From Capillidium heterosporum (lineage: Eukaryota; Entomophthoromycota; Entomophthoromycetes; Entomophthorales; Capillidiaceae), in assembly GCA_016630905.1 (NCBI GenBank), contig WBMQ01000003.1, positions 1,984,001-2,048,000 on the forward strand: a stretch of 64,000 bases of DNA. Direction: 5' to 3'. A program made the position numbers and the translations under genes. The notes beneath the pieces are model-generated. The model was given only the letters and a program-made list of their open reading frames with translations. It searched no databases and was not told the DNA's origin. This document shows, one piece after another, positions 1-11,159 of the stretch (position 1 is the first letter of the stretch; each line of letters starts with the position of its first letter).

Positions 1-414
1 GATAGTATCGACTTTGATCAAGGCTTCCAAATCTTTCGCCTTGGAGTAGAACTCTAGGTCTAATGTAAGTTTGGTATTGGCAGTACGTCTAACGTAAAAT
101 TTGGTGGAAAAACCTTTGTCATTTTTGAATAGAAACTTTTGGTTGGGATCAGAGTCATATTCAAAGGTCTTGAGGAATATAAGAGGGTCGTTGGAATCGC
201 AGGTATCGGTATCAGTGCCTAAAACCTTTTTGACGGAAAGGACCTAATGAAAATGGTAAGTTTGCTTAAAAAGCTTAGCTAAAGTTACTCCTGATACTAC
301 GGCTATGGCAATAAGGACGACTGCCCCGATTAATATTTTGATTTTGTGCTGTACGAATAAATTCTTGGCTTTTTCGGTGTAGGCGGGTGAATTTTCAGAA
401 CTGTGCTTCAACAT
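1..414 (-). CDS. Single-pass membrane protein, 5' part only (LEA-like extracytoplasmic domain)
   Basis: Partial gene: the start ATG is at 414 and the frame runs off the left edge. Exon 1 encodes a hydrophilic tail (MLKHSSENSPAYTEKAKNLF) and then a hydrophobic anchor (KIKILIGAVVLIAIAVVSG). A 45-nt intron (244-288, GTAAC...TTTTCATTAG) follows, and exon 2 then reads open to the edge. The layout is short cytosolic N-terminus, one membrane segment, extracytoplasmic beta-rich domain. The same layout, including an intron at the same place just after the anchor, occurs in the broken gene at 39648-40659; both share a TKLTLDLEF / TIKVDLEF motif. The family is not recognised with certainty. The architecture recalls fungal anchored proteins with LEA2/DUF3712-type domains (inference). 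Confidence 0.7.
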
Positions 415-3034
415 TGTAAGTTTGATTTTTTGGATTTTGGAGTTGGGTTTGTATTTATATTGAAAATTGAGAAATATAATATGCCGCTTAAGGCTGGGCA
501 GATATTATCAAAGTTTCTTATAGGCGGTCCTAGTATATAAGTGTAGAAAATAATCCAGAGTTTTCACGTCAAGAGGTTTCTTGGCTAAAAATACAAGTGT
601 CCTTCAAAATAGGTTATGCTTTTCTATTAACTTGATCGTTTTGGGTATTTGAAGTTTGTCATCTTATCTTGGCTTCCTTCATCGCATTTTTTAATTGCTT
701 GGAAGTTACTTGAATTAAAAAGTCTACTTTACAACTGAATTAGGAAGTTTATTTCCGTTCCTTCAGTTCTGAATATCTAAACCCTAAAGTTTGATTAGAT
801 CCTTGACGATTCCAAAGTCTGTTATAGATATCTGTTTCCTAGTAACTTTTAGCAGGTAGAATTCAAAGTTTGGAAATTTTTAATGATAAACTTAAATGTT
901 ACACTAAAAATTTACTCGATAGGACATAGTTGAAATGAAAAATATAGATTTAAATTATAAGCCAAGCTATAAGCTCAATCTTTATATTTTGTTGAAATTT
1001 GCATCTTAAGTAAAAGTATGGATAAAGGTGTTGACTCTATGAAAGCTATTTGAAATCATCCATAAGCAAAATTAGTTGTAATAGTATTTATTTTTACTAA
1101 GATCGCATTCGGCTCCTTTATATCTCAAATACAGACCATATAAACTCTTGCTTTTATTGTAAAGTTGGTATAAAATATGTTGATGGGAGTTGCAATTAAA
1201 AGATATATATGTAAATAAAGTCTTTATCAAATACTGGAGCAGTAGTCTATTAAAGGTTTATTTGACTACTTTACAATATCAAGCTTCGGTTAGAAGTTTT
1301 CAAAGATTTGACCAGTTTATTTTCAGTTAGCTAAGCTTATATCAATATAAGTGATAGGTTGAAGGCTTTCAGAGAAGTCACATCGACTGGTTGGATGATA
1401 TATAAGATCCACTTAAGGGGGAGTCTTGAGGATAAATTGGCTGTAAAGTTTTGTTGAATAAATATACAATTAAGAGTTGGAGATGAAGTACTTGGAGTAA
1501 AGGTTGACGATATTAAAGTGAATAGTTAAAAATAGTAATAAAGGATAACTTAAAGTTGTGTTGGATATGATAAGCTTCGATATGAGATTAAAAACATTAG
1601 TATCAAGTCAACTATAAGTTTTATTATATAGGTGAAACACAGTTGAGTTGGCCATAGTGTAATTCGGTATGTAATCAAAGGTATCGAGTTTGAATTTATT
1701 AGTTATTACTGAATTGCTTAAAATGTCAAAGCTTACATGAAATTTAATTTAAACTACTTACACTACATAATTGACTACTACATCTCTTGGTGATTTGGTT
1801 TATATAGAGATATAGGCCTCTATTTGTAAGAAAATCCTTCTAAATCAATTGCAGTTTTACTTAATAACCATAATCCAAGCTATATCCCAAACTTATAGAT
1901 TATCAGTTTGGCATCGATCCTATTAATGCCAGAAATTCACATTCTTTTTATCATGAATTAAGCGTTTAATTTAGCATTGACTGCTCCTGATTAACCCTGC
2001 ATCACCTAAAATTATTAACAATTGTCCAGAAGAACAATATGGACATTGGTACTGGTGAAAACTTTTGAATTTTATACATTTCATCTCTTGACTCTTTATT
2101 TTATGTTTTTATATCCTTTCATTTCAACTCTTCAAGCCTACTTACCCTTGAACTTTCAATGGTTTTAAACTTTACAACTTGTAAATAGGTTATCCATTTC
2201 AAATGTTTTCATCATTCAACAATATAGAATACAACTAATTCTCAAAATAAAAAGCTATTCTATCAATTACATGGGATATTATTATTGGATATAGGAAATT
2301 TTTGTTTCTATTTGCAAAGATTGGAGGAATGAGCAGATTTATCCAAATAAACTTCATTAGACTTTTTTAGTAGATGCATATATCTCAACTAAATATAGTT
2401 GATTTCGAGACCAGGGTATTTATGTCAAAATCATATTGTAAAGTTATGAAAGTTAATACCGGGATGTATAAGACCGACTGTTGAAGACAATTAAGAAATT
2501 AAGGCAATTACTGTTATCTAACATAGTCATTTATTTATTTGTTAGGGAAGTCCCGTTAGAAATGTACCATCTTATAGTGTATTACAATATTACTGGTTTT
2601 TAATGTCAAATAATTCATTCCTATACATAAAAGACGTACTATTAAAACCAAGTAATCCTTCTCAAAGGCATTTATTTCAACCTATTCCCAAATATAAAGC
2701 CAGTATCTCCACTTCTCAGACTAACTTTAATCGAATTTCTAGCCACCAACAACTAAAACTTTCTATTTGAACTTTGGCACCCTCATCCTTTATGGTTCTC
2801 TTTATCATGTAGTAAAGGATTCTGCAAAGTTACAGATAGTTTAATCTAAATTGTATATACCACTAGTATATCCCTTAATATATTGTTCCTCTATTCCAGA
2901 TAAATTTAGAACTATAGTTCAATTTAATCTAAATGTATCTTCCGAATTTAGTATATACGACTTCCTATAAGTCTATTGTAATCGTAAAGCTATATCTTTC
3001 AATATATTTTACAAATTTACTCTTCCAATATAAT
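415..3034. other. Gene-free AT-rich stretch
   Basis: About 2.6 kb with only short chance reading frames on both strands. I see no tRNA, transposon terminus or tandem repeat. Confidence 0.5.
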
Positions 3035-3075
3035 CTTTAAGGCATATACAAAATTAAATTGAAATATATATAAAC
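3035..3075 (+). promoter_or_regulatory. Promoter of Kex2-peptide gene A (CTTTAAGGCATATACAAA + TATATATAAA)
   Basis: CTTTAAGGCATATACAAA (3035-3052) is followed by the TATA element ATATATATAAACC (3063-3075), about 45 bp before the ATG at 3119. The same pair of elements with similar spacing precedes gene F (25130-25176); looser versions precede genes D and E. Confidence 0.5.
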
Positions 3076-3118
3076 CATGACTTTCTCACATCCTTCCAAA
3101 TATCTATCAAAAAAGTCA

Positions 3119-3421
3119 ATGAAATTCTCAATAACTGCCCCTCTACTTTTCATAATCGCTGCCCAAGCCTTCAAGTCATCAAGCTTACTAAACGATGTTG
3201 TCCTAAGTATGCGTTCCATCAACAACAGTCCTACTAGTTCCACACTCACTAAAAGACAGTTCGTTAAAAATACTCTAGTTCAACTTACCAAGCGCAAGTT
3301 GGCTTCCAACTGGGTAGGGAATGTAATACGGAGTATACCAGGTAATAAAAAGAAGAACAAGGAGAAGAAGAATGCTTCCCTTACTAGTTCAGCTCCAGCT
3401 CCTCCAGCTCCTATAGTTTAA
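3119..3421 (+). CDS. Secreted Kex2-type peptide precursor, member A
   Basis: A 100-residue pre-pro-protein in one exon. The start is the ATG of MKFSITAPLL at 3119; an upstream in-frame ATG (3077) would bury the signal peptide and lies just after the TATA. Signal peptide about residues 1-17 (ends AAQA). Then the family core: RSINN, Lys-Arg, QFVKNTLVQLT (11 residues), Lys-Arg, a 12-residue amphipathic stretch ending in Arg, IPG and a Lys-rich run, then a short Ala/Pro tail. It shares this plan with the genes at 6967, 21802, 23637 and 25224 and the pseudogene at 5637. In fungi Kex2 cuts after Lys-Arg in the late Golgi, so release of the 11-mer is inferred. Function unknown (effector, pheromone-like signal or antimicrobial are all possible). 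Confidence 0.85.
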   Translation: MKFSITAPLLFIIAAQAFKSSSLLNDVVLSMRSINNSPTSSTLTKRQFVKNTLVQLTKRKLASNWVGNVIRSIPGNKKKNKEKKNASLTSSAPAPPAPIV

Positions 3422-5636
3422 GTTTGTATTTCAAATTAATCCCAAACTATAATTAAAAGTTACTTATTTAAAATGTACCTTTATATGTAAAGTTAAGGAT
3501 GTATATTTACTGCTACAATACAAAATAAATTATTATATTCTAGTTTTTTGCTACTTATTTTTAAATGTGTACTTTTGCATATATCGCTTAAATTTCTCTG
3601 ACTTTTTTGATTTCACGAATCATATATATATATATTCACTACCACAGGTTTCATTAAGTTGACATGAAAGCACCAAAGGTTACTATAGGGAAGTCTCTCA
3701 AGGGATACTGGGCTAGGCTTGAGGTAAGTCAACGTAGTGGTGATTACACTAATAAAATTAAAGAAGATCAGCACTATTGCTTTAACAACTGATACTTTAG
3801 TTGCAATCTGAACCCAAAGTTGATTTATGAAGACAAACGAGGCCAAGGAGAGCAGTAATATCTATCGAAGTTCTAGTCCTTAATCCCGTCTAATCGGCTA
3901 TAATCCTGATTCTGAGTGATTCTAATATAATGCTATTCTGTGAATCCTAAGCTACTCTATGGATTTTAAGCTAATCTTTATATCAATTCTAAGCCACTCT
4001 AATCTGGTAATGTTCTAGCTCGAATTCTGGCTAATTCGGCGGTTACAGGAAATCGGTACTAAAGGCGTGCAGTGATTATAATACAAGGAGAAATCAAAAT
4101 ATTTATTATGAATAATCATTTTTCAAAAAGTTACAAAAGTCAGGGGAGTTTATATAGGAGTAGGAAACGAGGACGATGGAAAGGTGGAGATACCAATTGC
4201 CGGTGCTTCATTAGGCAGATAGTTTGTATCTACTATACCTTGAAGGCAGGCCAAGATAATCAATTTGTGACGCATTGCGGACTACAAAAATAGTTGGTAT
4301 TCACTGTAAGATCAATTGGTTGGTTTAGTTTGGAGGTTTTACATTTGTGCTAAGAATCCACCTTTCTACGATTGATCCTTATATAACTGAAGCCTAATCT
4401 ATTGCAGAGTCAAAACGGCTTTAGAATTAGAGTTTGGACAGCTAGGAGGATTTTCAAGCTGATTCTCTAGAGAAGCTATCTGAGGTTTTGTTATAGTTAC
4501 TACCAGATGGCGTTCTTAGTGCTACCTAACTAAAGGCTTTAAATATGTTCATCAACATCCAATTTGTAGAAAAATCAGTTAATATCGTAATTACTTAAAC
4601 TCAGAACCAATAATTTTCTACAATTAATTCCCTTGTTAATGAAATTAGCTAATTGGAATCTAGTACCAAAAAGACTTATTTGAATGGCACATTGAATTGG
4701 AACTTTAAACTTGTTTAGAGCTAAAGGGTTTAGGATGATAGTATATGTTTGGGTATTTGAAAATATACTATAAAGAAGGTACTTTTATTTATATTTAGAC
4801 AATCTACTCTAATGTATCTTATAAATATACTATTTTTTCTTTGCTTTAAAGCAAATAGCCTTAGATTGTTAATTTTTCTATAAGACAAACATATACTGAT
4901 AGTATATTATAGCTCTATACCTAGCAGTTATAAAGTATATAAGCAAATTTTATTGATGAGTATGCTTCCTAAATATCCTTTATACGTTTAAAGTGTGCGC
5001 TTGGTTATCGATTTAAATCTATACATTAGATTTCAAAATAAAAATATAAGCTACACTTTTTGACATTCAGAGCTTGATACTTTTATTTATAGCATTTATT
5101 CCCTTTTATATATGAACTCAGAATGCACTTTTCTAGTACTCAGCCAATTTTCACCTGTTCAAATAGGCTTATAAGCTCTTTTGTTGACTGCTTATCAACT
5201 TAATAATGCATCGATCTTATTCTAACAAATTCCTTTTCATTTCAAATCAAAATTTTAAATTTGATGTTAGTAAAGTTATCTCCATTTTGACTAAAGCAAT
5301 TTAAAATCATTATACTATACAGCATATGCTTCAATACAGTATATCTTTGTTTTAAATATTTTTGTTCTGATGTCTGACAACCAAACTTGCATACAAAACC
5401 TAAATTTGGTATTTACCATTTCATATAGTTTACTTATATTGTAGGCAGATGACTCTTTATGGTTTGATGAGATATCTTTAGCCAACTAAAAAATAGATAT
5501 AGCTTTATTACAGATATTTAGTTTCGTCTATTATTCAATTGTACTATAGTTATCATACTACATATCTTTAAAAGGTATATGGAAACCAATATAAATGCAT
5601 ATATATCATTTCTTATTTCCAAACATCACACTTAAG
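3422..5636. other. Gene-free AT-rich stretch
   Basis: No convincing gene. Short frames near 3613-3846 (minus) and 4072-4293 (plus) lack a supported start, family match or intron pattern. 3880-4030 holds irregular repeats of a GATTCTAAGC/TAATCC-like word, perhaps a degenerate microsatellite. Confidence 0.45.
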
Positions 5637-6071
5637 GTAAAGCTTTGAATTACCTTCCCATTACTCCTCATCAACTCTATTTAAACCTTGGAACCGTCAA
5701 TATCACTAGACAATTGTATTCTAAGTATGCGTTCCATCGATGATAGAGGCAACAATTTCGCATTTACCAGGAAGCAATTCGTTGAGAAGACGTTGGTTCA
5801 ACTTACTAAGCAGAGGTTGACTTTCAGCTTTGCCAAGAGCGTAGTACACACTTTACCAGGTGGTAGGAAGAAAAAGGGCAAGAACCACAAGAAGCATGAA
5901 ACTAGAAATCTTAAACCACAAGTGACTCCAACCTCTGATCCAAATCCTGTACCCTTCTTCCACAAGCGACCCCAACACCAACTTCGTACCTTTGGGACTA
6001 AATGTCAATTTGAAATTAGCTTCCTCAGGCTAAATATCTTCCCTTTCGACGTACAGTCACTTGGAGCTTGA
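5637..6071 (+). pseudogene. Broken member B of the Kex2-peptide family
   Basis: Codon-by-codon alignment to member C places the start codon at 5637, where the sequence is GTA instead of ATG. Two stop codons interrupt the signal peptide region (TGA at 5646, TAA at 5682). Downstream, the family core is still readable (SMRSIDD, then QFVEKTLVQLT). The two dibasic sites have become Arg-Lys and Lys-Gln, so neither is a Lys-Arg. The tail appears frame-shifted: a Pro/Gln-type tail like that of member C is readable in another frame near 5960. TATA-like ATATAAATGCATATATATC lies upstream (about 5589-5607). It sits between intact members A and C, so a once-functional tandem copy is likely. Confidence 0.8.
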
Positions 6072-6887
6072 GGTAATGATTTTTATTACAATAAACAAAT
6101 CAAGTTATCTTTACTTTTTAGCACATATATAGGCTTGTCGCATATTCCAATTGATATATATTTTAAAGCTGATGTTAAATTACTTTTCACACTTCTTAAA
6201 TTTACGATAAGCTTTAGATATAGATATTCAATTTTTATTACTATTTATCTTTATTTATTGAAACACTGATAGCCTAAAAGCTACTACAAGATGATATACA
6301 ATGCCAATTGACAGGGTTGATGCCAAGCTCCTTTATCTTTCCAATTACTAAAGCAAGTCGATGCATAATTACTAAGTCCTGATAACCAATGTTTAAATTG
6401 CTGGTAATTTACTAAAAGAAATTAGCTAATGTATATCAAACCATTCCAAAAATTGCAACTTGGCTTGATACTTTTATATGAATCCAAGGTCTGTTTGAAA
6501 CTGAAAATTTTAAATGGAAATATGTACCTATACAATTGAAGATGAATCAAAAGGGAGGTACTGCAATCTTTTATCGATAGCACCATCTTCAGTTTACTTA
6601 TTTTATAAAGCATTCTCCTGAGCAAAAGCCTTTAAATTATAGAGTTGCTACCAACTAACAGCTCCAATTTCTCAATCTCAAACTTGGATCCATATTTGAT
6701 AAGTCTAGCATCCCCAAATATTTTTCCAAGCTAGTCAAATTAATCGAAATTGCATATACTAATAGTATATTCTTCAATACATTGTCGCTTTGTTCCAAAT
6801 ATTTTTATATTATTTGCCGATAATTTACCCTGCATGCATTTCCTAAAAGTCTATTGTAATTTTAAACAAATTAAATTTTCTACATAT
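6072..6887. other. Intergenic stretch between members B and C
   Basis: About 0.8 kb, AT-rich. The only reading frames are short and have no recognisable features. Confidence 0.45.
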
Positions 6888-6910
6888 AATCTTTATAGTA
6901 TATATAAAAT
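6888..6910 (+). promoter_or_regulatory. TATA region of Kex2-peptide gene C
   Basis: AATCTTTATAGTATATATAAAA lies about 60 bp before the ATG at 6967. It resembles the A/F promoter (CTTTA...TATATAAA) but is more degenerate. A second TATATATATA run follows at 6920-6930. Confidence 0.35.
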
Positions 6911-6966
6911 TAGTAGAGTATATATATATATTCCAGCTTTCCAGCAGTCGAAATACTAAAGTTAAA

Positions 6967-7461
6967 ATGAAATTCTCAATCGCCACACCTCTACTTCTGA
7001 TCAGTTTTACCCAAGCTTTCAAATCATCAATATTGTTGAACGATGTGGCTATTAGTATGCGTTCCGTCAACGACAATGCCAGCAACTTTGCACTCACAAA
7101 AAGACAGTTTGTAGAAAAGACTTTACTCCAGCTTACTAAACGAAAGTTGGTTTCCAGTTTAGCTAGAAACATAGTACGAAGTATTCCAGGTAAAAAAAAG
7201 AAACTTAAAACTCAAAATATCAGCCAATCAACTCCTCCAAACAATTCATCTGGCCCTGATACCCAAGCACAGAGCCCAGCTCCTCAACTACCAGGTTCAA
7301 CTCCACAGGCACAAGGTCTAGTTCCTCAATTACCAGGCCCAACTCCACAGGCGCAAGGTCCAGCTCCCCAAATGCAAGGCATAACCTCTCAATTACAAAG
7401 TCCAGTGCCCCAGGTAGTAGGCTCAGCTCCCCAAGGACTAGCCATAGCACCTCGAAATTAA
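6967..7461 (+). CDS. Secreted Kex2-type peptide precursor with Pro/Gln repeat tail, member C
   Basis: 164 residues, single exon, ATG preceded by AAAGTTAAA. Signal peptide about 1-17 (MKFSIATPLLLISFTQA). Family core: RSVND at 33-37, Lys-Arg at 45-46, QFVEKTLLQLT at 47-57, Lys-Arg at 58-59, then KLVSSLARNIVR-SIPG-KKKK to about 79. Unlike its paralogues it carries a low-complexity C-terminal half made of four 14-residue units rich in Pro, Gln, Ala and Gly (residues 104-159). Probably processed in the secretory pathway; the repeat tail may be a spacer or a secreted Pro-rich product in its own right (inference). The closest relatives in the window are A and broken copy B just upstream, so this is a small tandem array. 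Function unknown. Confidence 0.85.
   Translation: MKFSIATPLLLISFTQAFKSSILLNDVAISMRSVNDNASNFALTKRQFVEKTLLQLTKRKLVSSLARNIVRSIPGKKKKLKTQNISQSTPPNNSSGPDTQAQSPAPQLPGSTPQAQGLVPQLPGPTPQAQGPAPQMQGITSQLQSPVPQVVGSAPQGLAIAPRN
7276..7443 (+). repeat. Four 42-nt coding repeats (14-residue Pro/Gln units)
   Basis: In-frame units inside member C: PAPQLPGSTPQAQG, LVPQLPGPTPQAQG, PAPQMQGITSQLQS, PVPQVVGSAPQGLA. Units 1 and 2 are close copies; 3 and 4 are more diverged. Exactly 4 x 42 nt. Confidence 0.85.
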
Positions 7462-9258
7462 ATTTTGGCAGAACTTGAACTATGTTTACAAATCCACCTT
7501 TCATGGCATATGGTCAAAGCAAGGATTCGGTATAAGACGCTTTAATAAATAATTTAATACTTATCATTTCAATCTTCTTTTGTATATAAATATACTTTAT
7601 GTTGGTTAATCGACCCCATCGAGTGTTTGACTACTGGCTTGGACTTCCAGTCGAGTAGGCTTGGCCGAATTTGGTGAATTCTTCGGCATGGGACATAGCA
7701 TGTTTAATTGTGTTGTGAGTTGGCTAGTATAGATGCAACAGTTACATTACACCTAATAACAATATAAAAACTCTATTCCTACAAAACTATCAGCTAGGAA
7801 TCCTTTAAAACGCTTAATTAAACTTTACAATCTGAGAACCCAAAAAAAATCTTAAAACAGCTTACGAAGCGCTTCCTTTTTTCTTCTCTCTCCCCAGAGC
7901 TTCGCTATATATACTGTAGCTCAAAAATAAGGCATAGCTTGGAGGCTTGTAGATAGATTCTTTTTTCAACAAAACAGAGGGTTATGTCCTGATTGCAATT
8001 GTCTACTTTAGCAGCTAGGACTTTCTCTGCATGACAACAATTAAAGAATCTGAAATTGATATCAGGTAAACCAAGTGAATTGGCAGTTGATTAGAATAAT
8101 GAATGGATAGCAATTTAAAATGCAGGAAAAGGATAGGTAAACTATGTAACCCAAAGCATATTGTCAGATAGTAGTACAATTGTGGGTTATCTACGAAAAA
8201 TAAATAGTACACTGTTCAATATACGACTTAGCCAGAAAGCTAAGTTGACATAGCTTAATTAAAAGTTGGTTACTATAATCAAAATAACAAGTTTATTTAT
8301 AGAAAGCGCCAATTTCACACTATTAAGTATACAAAATATATAAAATAAATGCCATTGATGTCTTTTAGCACCTTGTGGCCTGAATCCAATACTCCTTTAA
8401 TGGTATCTTAGGGTAGGGGAGAGATAGAGTGAGAATTTTACATATCCATTTTATACTTCCTTTCTTTTAACTAATAAAAATTTCCACCAGTCTCGTCTTC
8501 ATCCTCTTGTTTGGATTTAGTTTATAGTTTTATTATAAGATTGCTAGGTGGGAGTATCTGTAAATTCGAACAGTGGTTATACAAGTCTATAGAGAGCTGA
8601 TACATTTCAAACAAAGGAGATAGTTACCAAGACAGTACTTGATCAAATAAAACAAGCTTGTATATCGAAATGGAGTTAAATTTTTAGCTACACTTGTAAA
8701 GTGTTGCCTGACTTTATAAGCATATGGGGAGGATAAGGTATATGGTTGAAAAGTTCAAAATGATGTCAACTTACCCAAATCAACTAATGGAAACTTTTGG
8801 TCCTCAACTTAGTCGCCACTTTTTACCTAGTTACTGCATCTTACTTTGTTCCAATAAACTGGATAACTTTATACAAGTGTATTTTTAAAATGTGCCTAGT
8901 TTAATTGAACACATTAGTAGTAAGCCGGGAAATTAATTATACAACCTGAAGCTAATTCGCCATCTTCGCCTAAAATGATTAGATAGCGCACCGGAGAATT
9001 ATATAATCACATCCTCCATCCACAATTTTATGGTGATAAGGAAAGTTCTTGTAAAAATTTGGGAATAAGTTTATCCAAGTGCAAGAAATGAAATAGATCA
9101 TATGGACCGTCTATTTTTAAATTGTTAAAGTTCTATCAATAGAACTTAGTTTGCCTTACCAACTTATTACCTACCCATTAATAATCTGATTGCCTTGCAG
9201 CTTCAGCCTTGACCAACAATTCAGCTTCATCAAGAGTTTAGGTTATTAGTACATCGAC
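7462..9258. other. Intergenic stretch; possible small unresolved transcript near 7.6-8.05 kb (minus)
   Basis: Most of this 1.8 kb shows nothing. On the minus strand, a TATATATAG element (about 7912) is followed by a purine-rich, relatively GC-rich segment with a GTAAGC...TTCTCAG intron-like stretch, and a short open frame ends near 7610. I could not assemble a convincing protein, so it is left as unresolved. Confidence 0.3.
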
Positions 9259-10017
9259 ATGACAATCAGCAAAGAGCTACCTGAAGAAAGTTTTGGCGAC
9301 GACTACTACCAAGGCTACGAACCGCTCAAGATAGTCAAATTCTACCACTTCAGTATCCCTCATCGGTCCAGTTTCCGATATGACCTCAAAGACATGCACA
9401 AGGACATCCAGTACCAAATAGTTATCCGACCTCAGATAATAGAAATATTGGATTACGAAGAGTCCAAAATTATGGCTAGAGTAAGCTTTAAGAACTGCCC
9501 GTTGGAAACCAAAGCTTACCCCATGCATACCTCCAACAACTTGTTGCTGTCATCCGACTTGGCACCATATACGTTTAAAGTTGTTAGCCCTGAAGTTTAT
9601 TTATTGGAAGTCAATAGTAACGACTCTAAGAGACAGGACTATTTTAAAATCAAGTGGAATAAAAGTGGTTGGACCATAAAGTTTTACGATAGTTTAAAAC
9701 GCAATAAGAGGTATATCGCCAATTTTAACTTCCGAGGTAGATTAGGGACCAAGGTAGGGACTTTGAAGGTACATAGTAAGTTGGAAGATGCAACCTACTA
9801 TGCTGTGGTATTGGGCTTGGGGTTGGCTATGCACTTGAATTACTGCCTGCATACCGATATAACGTCACCTTTACATATGGGCCCCGAGGAAGTTAGTGGT
9901 GGGAGTAGTAGTGAAAAGGAGTTTAGGTATTCTACGTTGAAGGCTTTGGATTTGAACTTCAAGGGCAACCCTAAGAATTGGTCGATGTGTTCGTTGCCTA
10001 TGAATTCTAATAATTGA
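9259..10017 (+). CDS. Tubby-C-terminal-like (LOR/LURP-one-like) protein, tentative
   Basis: 252 residues in a single exon, no signal peptide, no clear membrane helix. Residues about 25-200 look like an alternating beta-strand protein (VKFYHFSIPHRSSFRYDLKD, YFKIKWNKSGWTIKFYD, NFNFRGRLGTKVGTLKV) ending in a hydrophobic segment YYAVVLGLGLAMHLNY. A curved sheet wrapped around a buried C-terminal hydrophobic helix is the plan of tubby-C-like folds (LOR domains, scramblases); the assignment rests on this pattern only. The C-terminus is Ser/Glu-rich and ends NSNN. It stands alone, with about 1.8 kb and 1.1 kb of empty flanks. The gene itself looks real (long uninterrupted frame, good codon use); the family is uncertain. 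Confidence 0.75.
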   Translation: MTISKELPEESFGDDYYQGYEPLKIVKFYHFSIPHRSSFRYDLKDMHKDIQYQIVIRPQIIEILDYEESKIMARVSFKNCPLETKAYPMHTSNNLLLSSDLAPYTFKVVSPEVYLLEVNSNDSKRQDYFKIKWNKSGWTIKFYDSLKRNKRYIANFNFRGRLGTKVGTLKVHSKLEDATYYAVVLGLGLAMHLNYCLHTDITSPLHMGPEEVSGGSSSEKEFRYSTLKALDLNFKGNPKNWSMCSLPMNSNN

Positions 10018-11159
10018 AGGGTAGGTTTATTTTCGCTTTCAATACGGTTTATCGAAGTGCCAAGGTAGTCTTTGCTATTATCCTTGGACTACAGTTTCTA
10101 ATGCTATCGGTTGGTGAATTTCCAATCACCTTTGCTTGCTCTTTTTTCAAAATCTTTGTGATTAAATAATGTAATATAAATATTTAATTTAATATAGTTG
10201 TTTTTGTATCTGTATATGGTGCTGTATTTGACTTTTAAACTGGCGTCAATAGTTCATCAAATTTTAGTTTTTATCTATTATGTATGCTAAACTTTCATTA
10301 GAAAAGAGATGCAAGTTTATAGATAGAAGCTAAATCGAATTTTTATATCAAAGTGGTGGTTATCGGTTTAGATATTAACCCAAAGCAGTACTTCTCGATA
10401 GGTAAAGCTATACTAACCTTCTATTCTTAATCTGACTCACTATTATCAGTTCGTTCTGAAGACTATGGCTTTACCTATTACTACTATAACATTATACTAT
10501 GATAGAATACAAATCGTAGCAGCAGATTTTAAAGTAAAACTACTCATTTTCCTACAATACCATTTGCTTAACTAACTGTATACTTACCTAATAGTAGATT
10601 CAATGTATATGTTTAATATTTTAAATAGTAAGTACAAATTCACTCTACTATTTGCACAAGTATACTTTTGATTAGTGGCTACCTGCTGCAATAATCTTTT
10701 GCTCCAATCTAATATAAAGTTTTGGCAATTTGGGTGTAAGATTATAAAAGTATAGGTAGAATTTACAATTTTTAGCTGTTGGCTTTGAATTGTGACAATT
10801 TAGATATTTACGTACTGATGTAAGCTTTACTGCTAAGATTTTCTGCTCAACTATTTATAATGCTGATTGGAATCAGCTTACCCAGTTTGCTTTAAACAAT
10901 TGTTTGCAACTGTATTTGTAAAATAAGCCTATAAATTTATTTAAAGTGTGCCAACCAATCTTGATTTGAGCTGCAAGTACATTTCCCAAAAGTCTGATCC
11001 TAGCACTTGATGAAATCAGATATAATCCTTTGTTTAGCTTAGTAAGGAATTTGGATCTTTAGTTTGAAACCAACCACTTGAAGCCTAGGAAGGAAAAGCA
11101 ACTTAGCTACAGTGTTCGCATCAGCTATATATCAACGAATTGCAACAAAAGAAAACAAG
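10018..11159. other. Intergenic AT-rich stretch
   Basis: About 1.1 kb without a supported feature other than the 5' region of the next gene. Confidence 0.45.

Noticed and set aside
3077..3118. Upstream ATG as the start of Kex2-peptide gene A
   Set aside because: It would put 14 polar residues before the signal peptide, lies directly after the TATA box, and is not conserved in paralogues.
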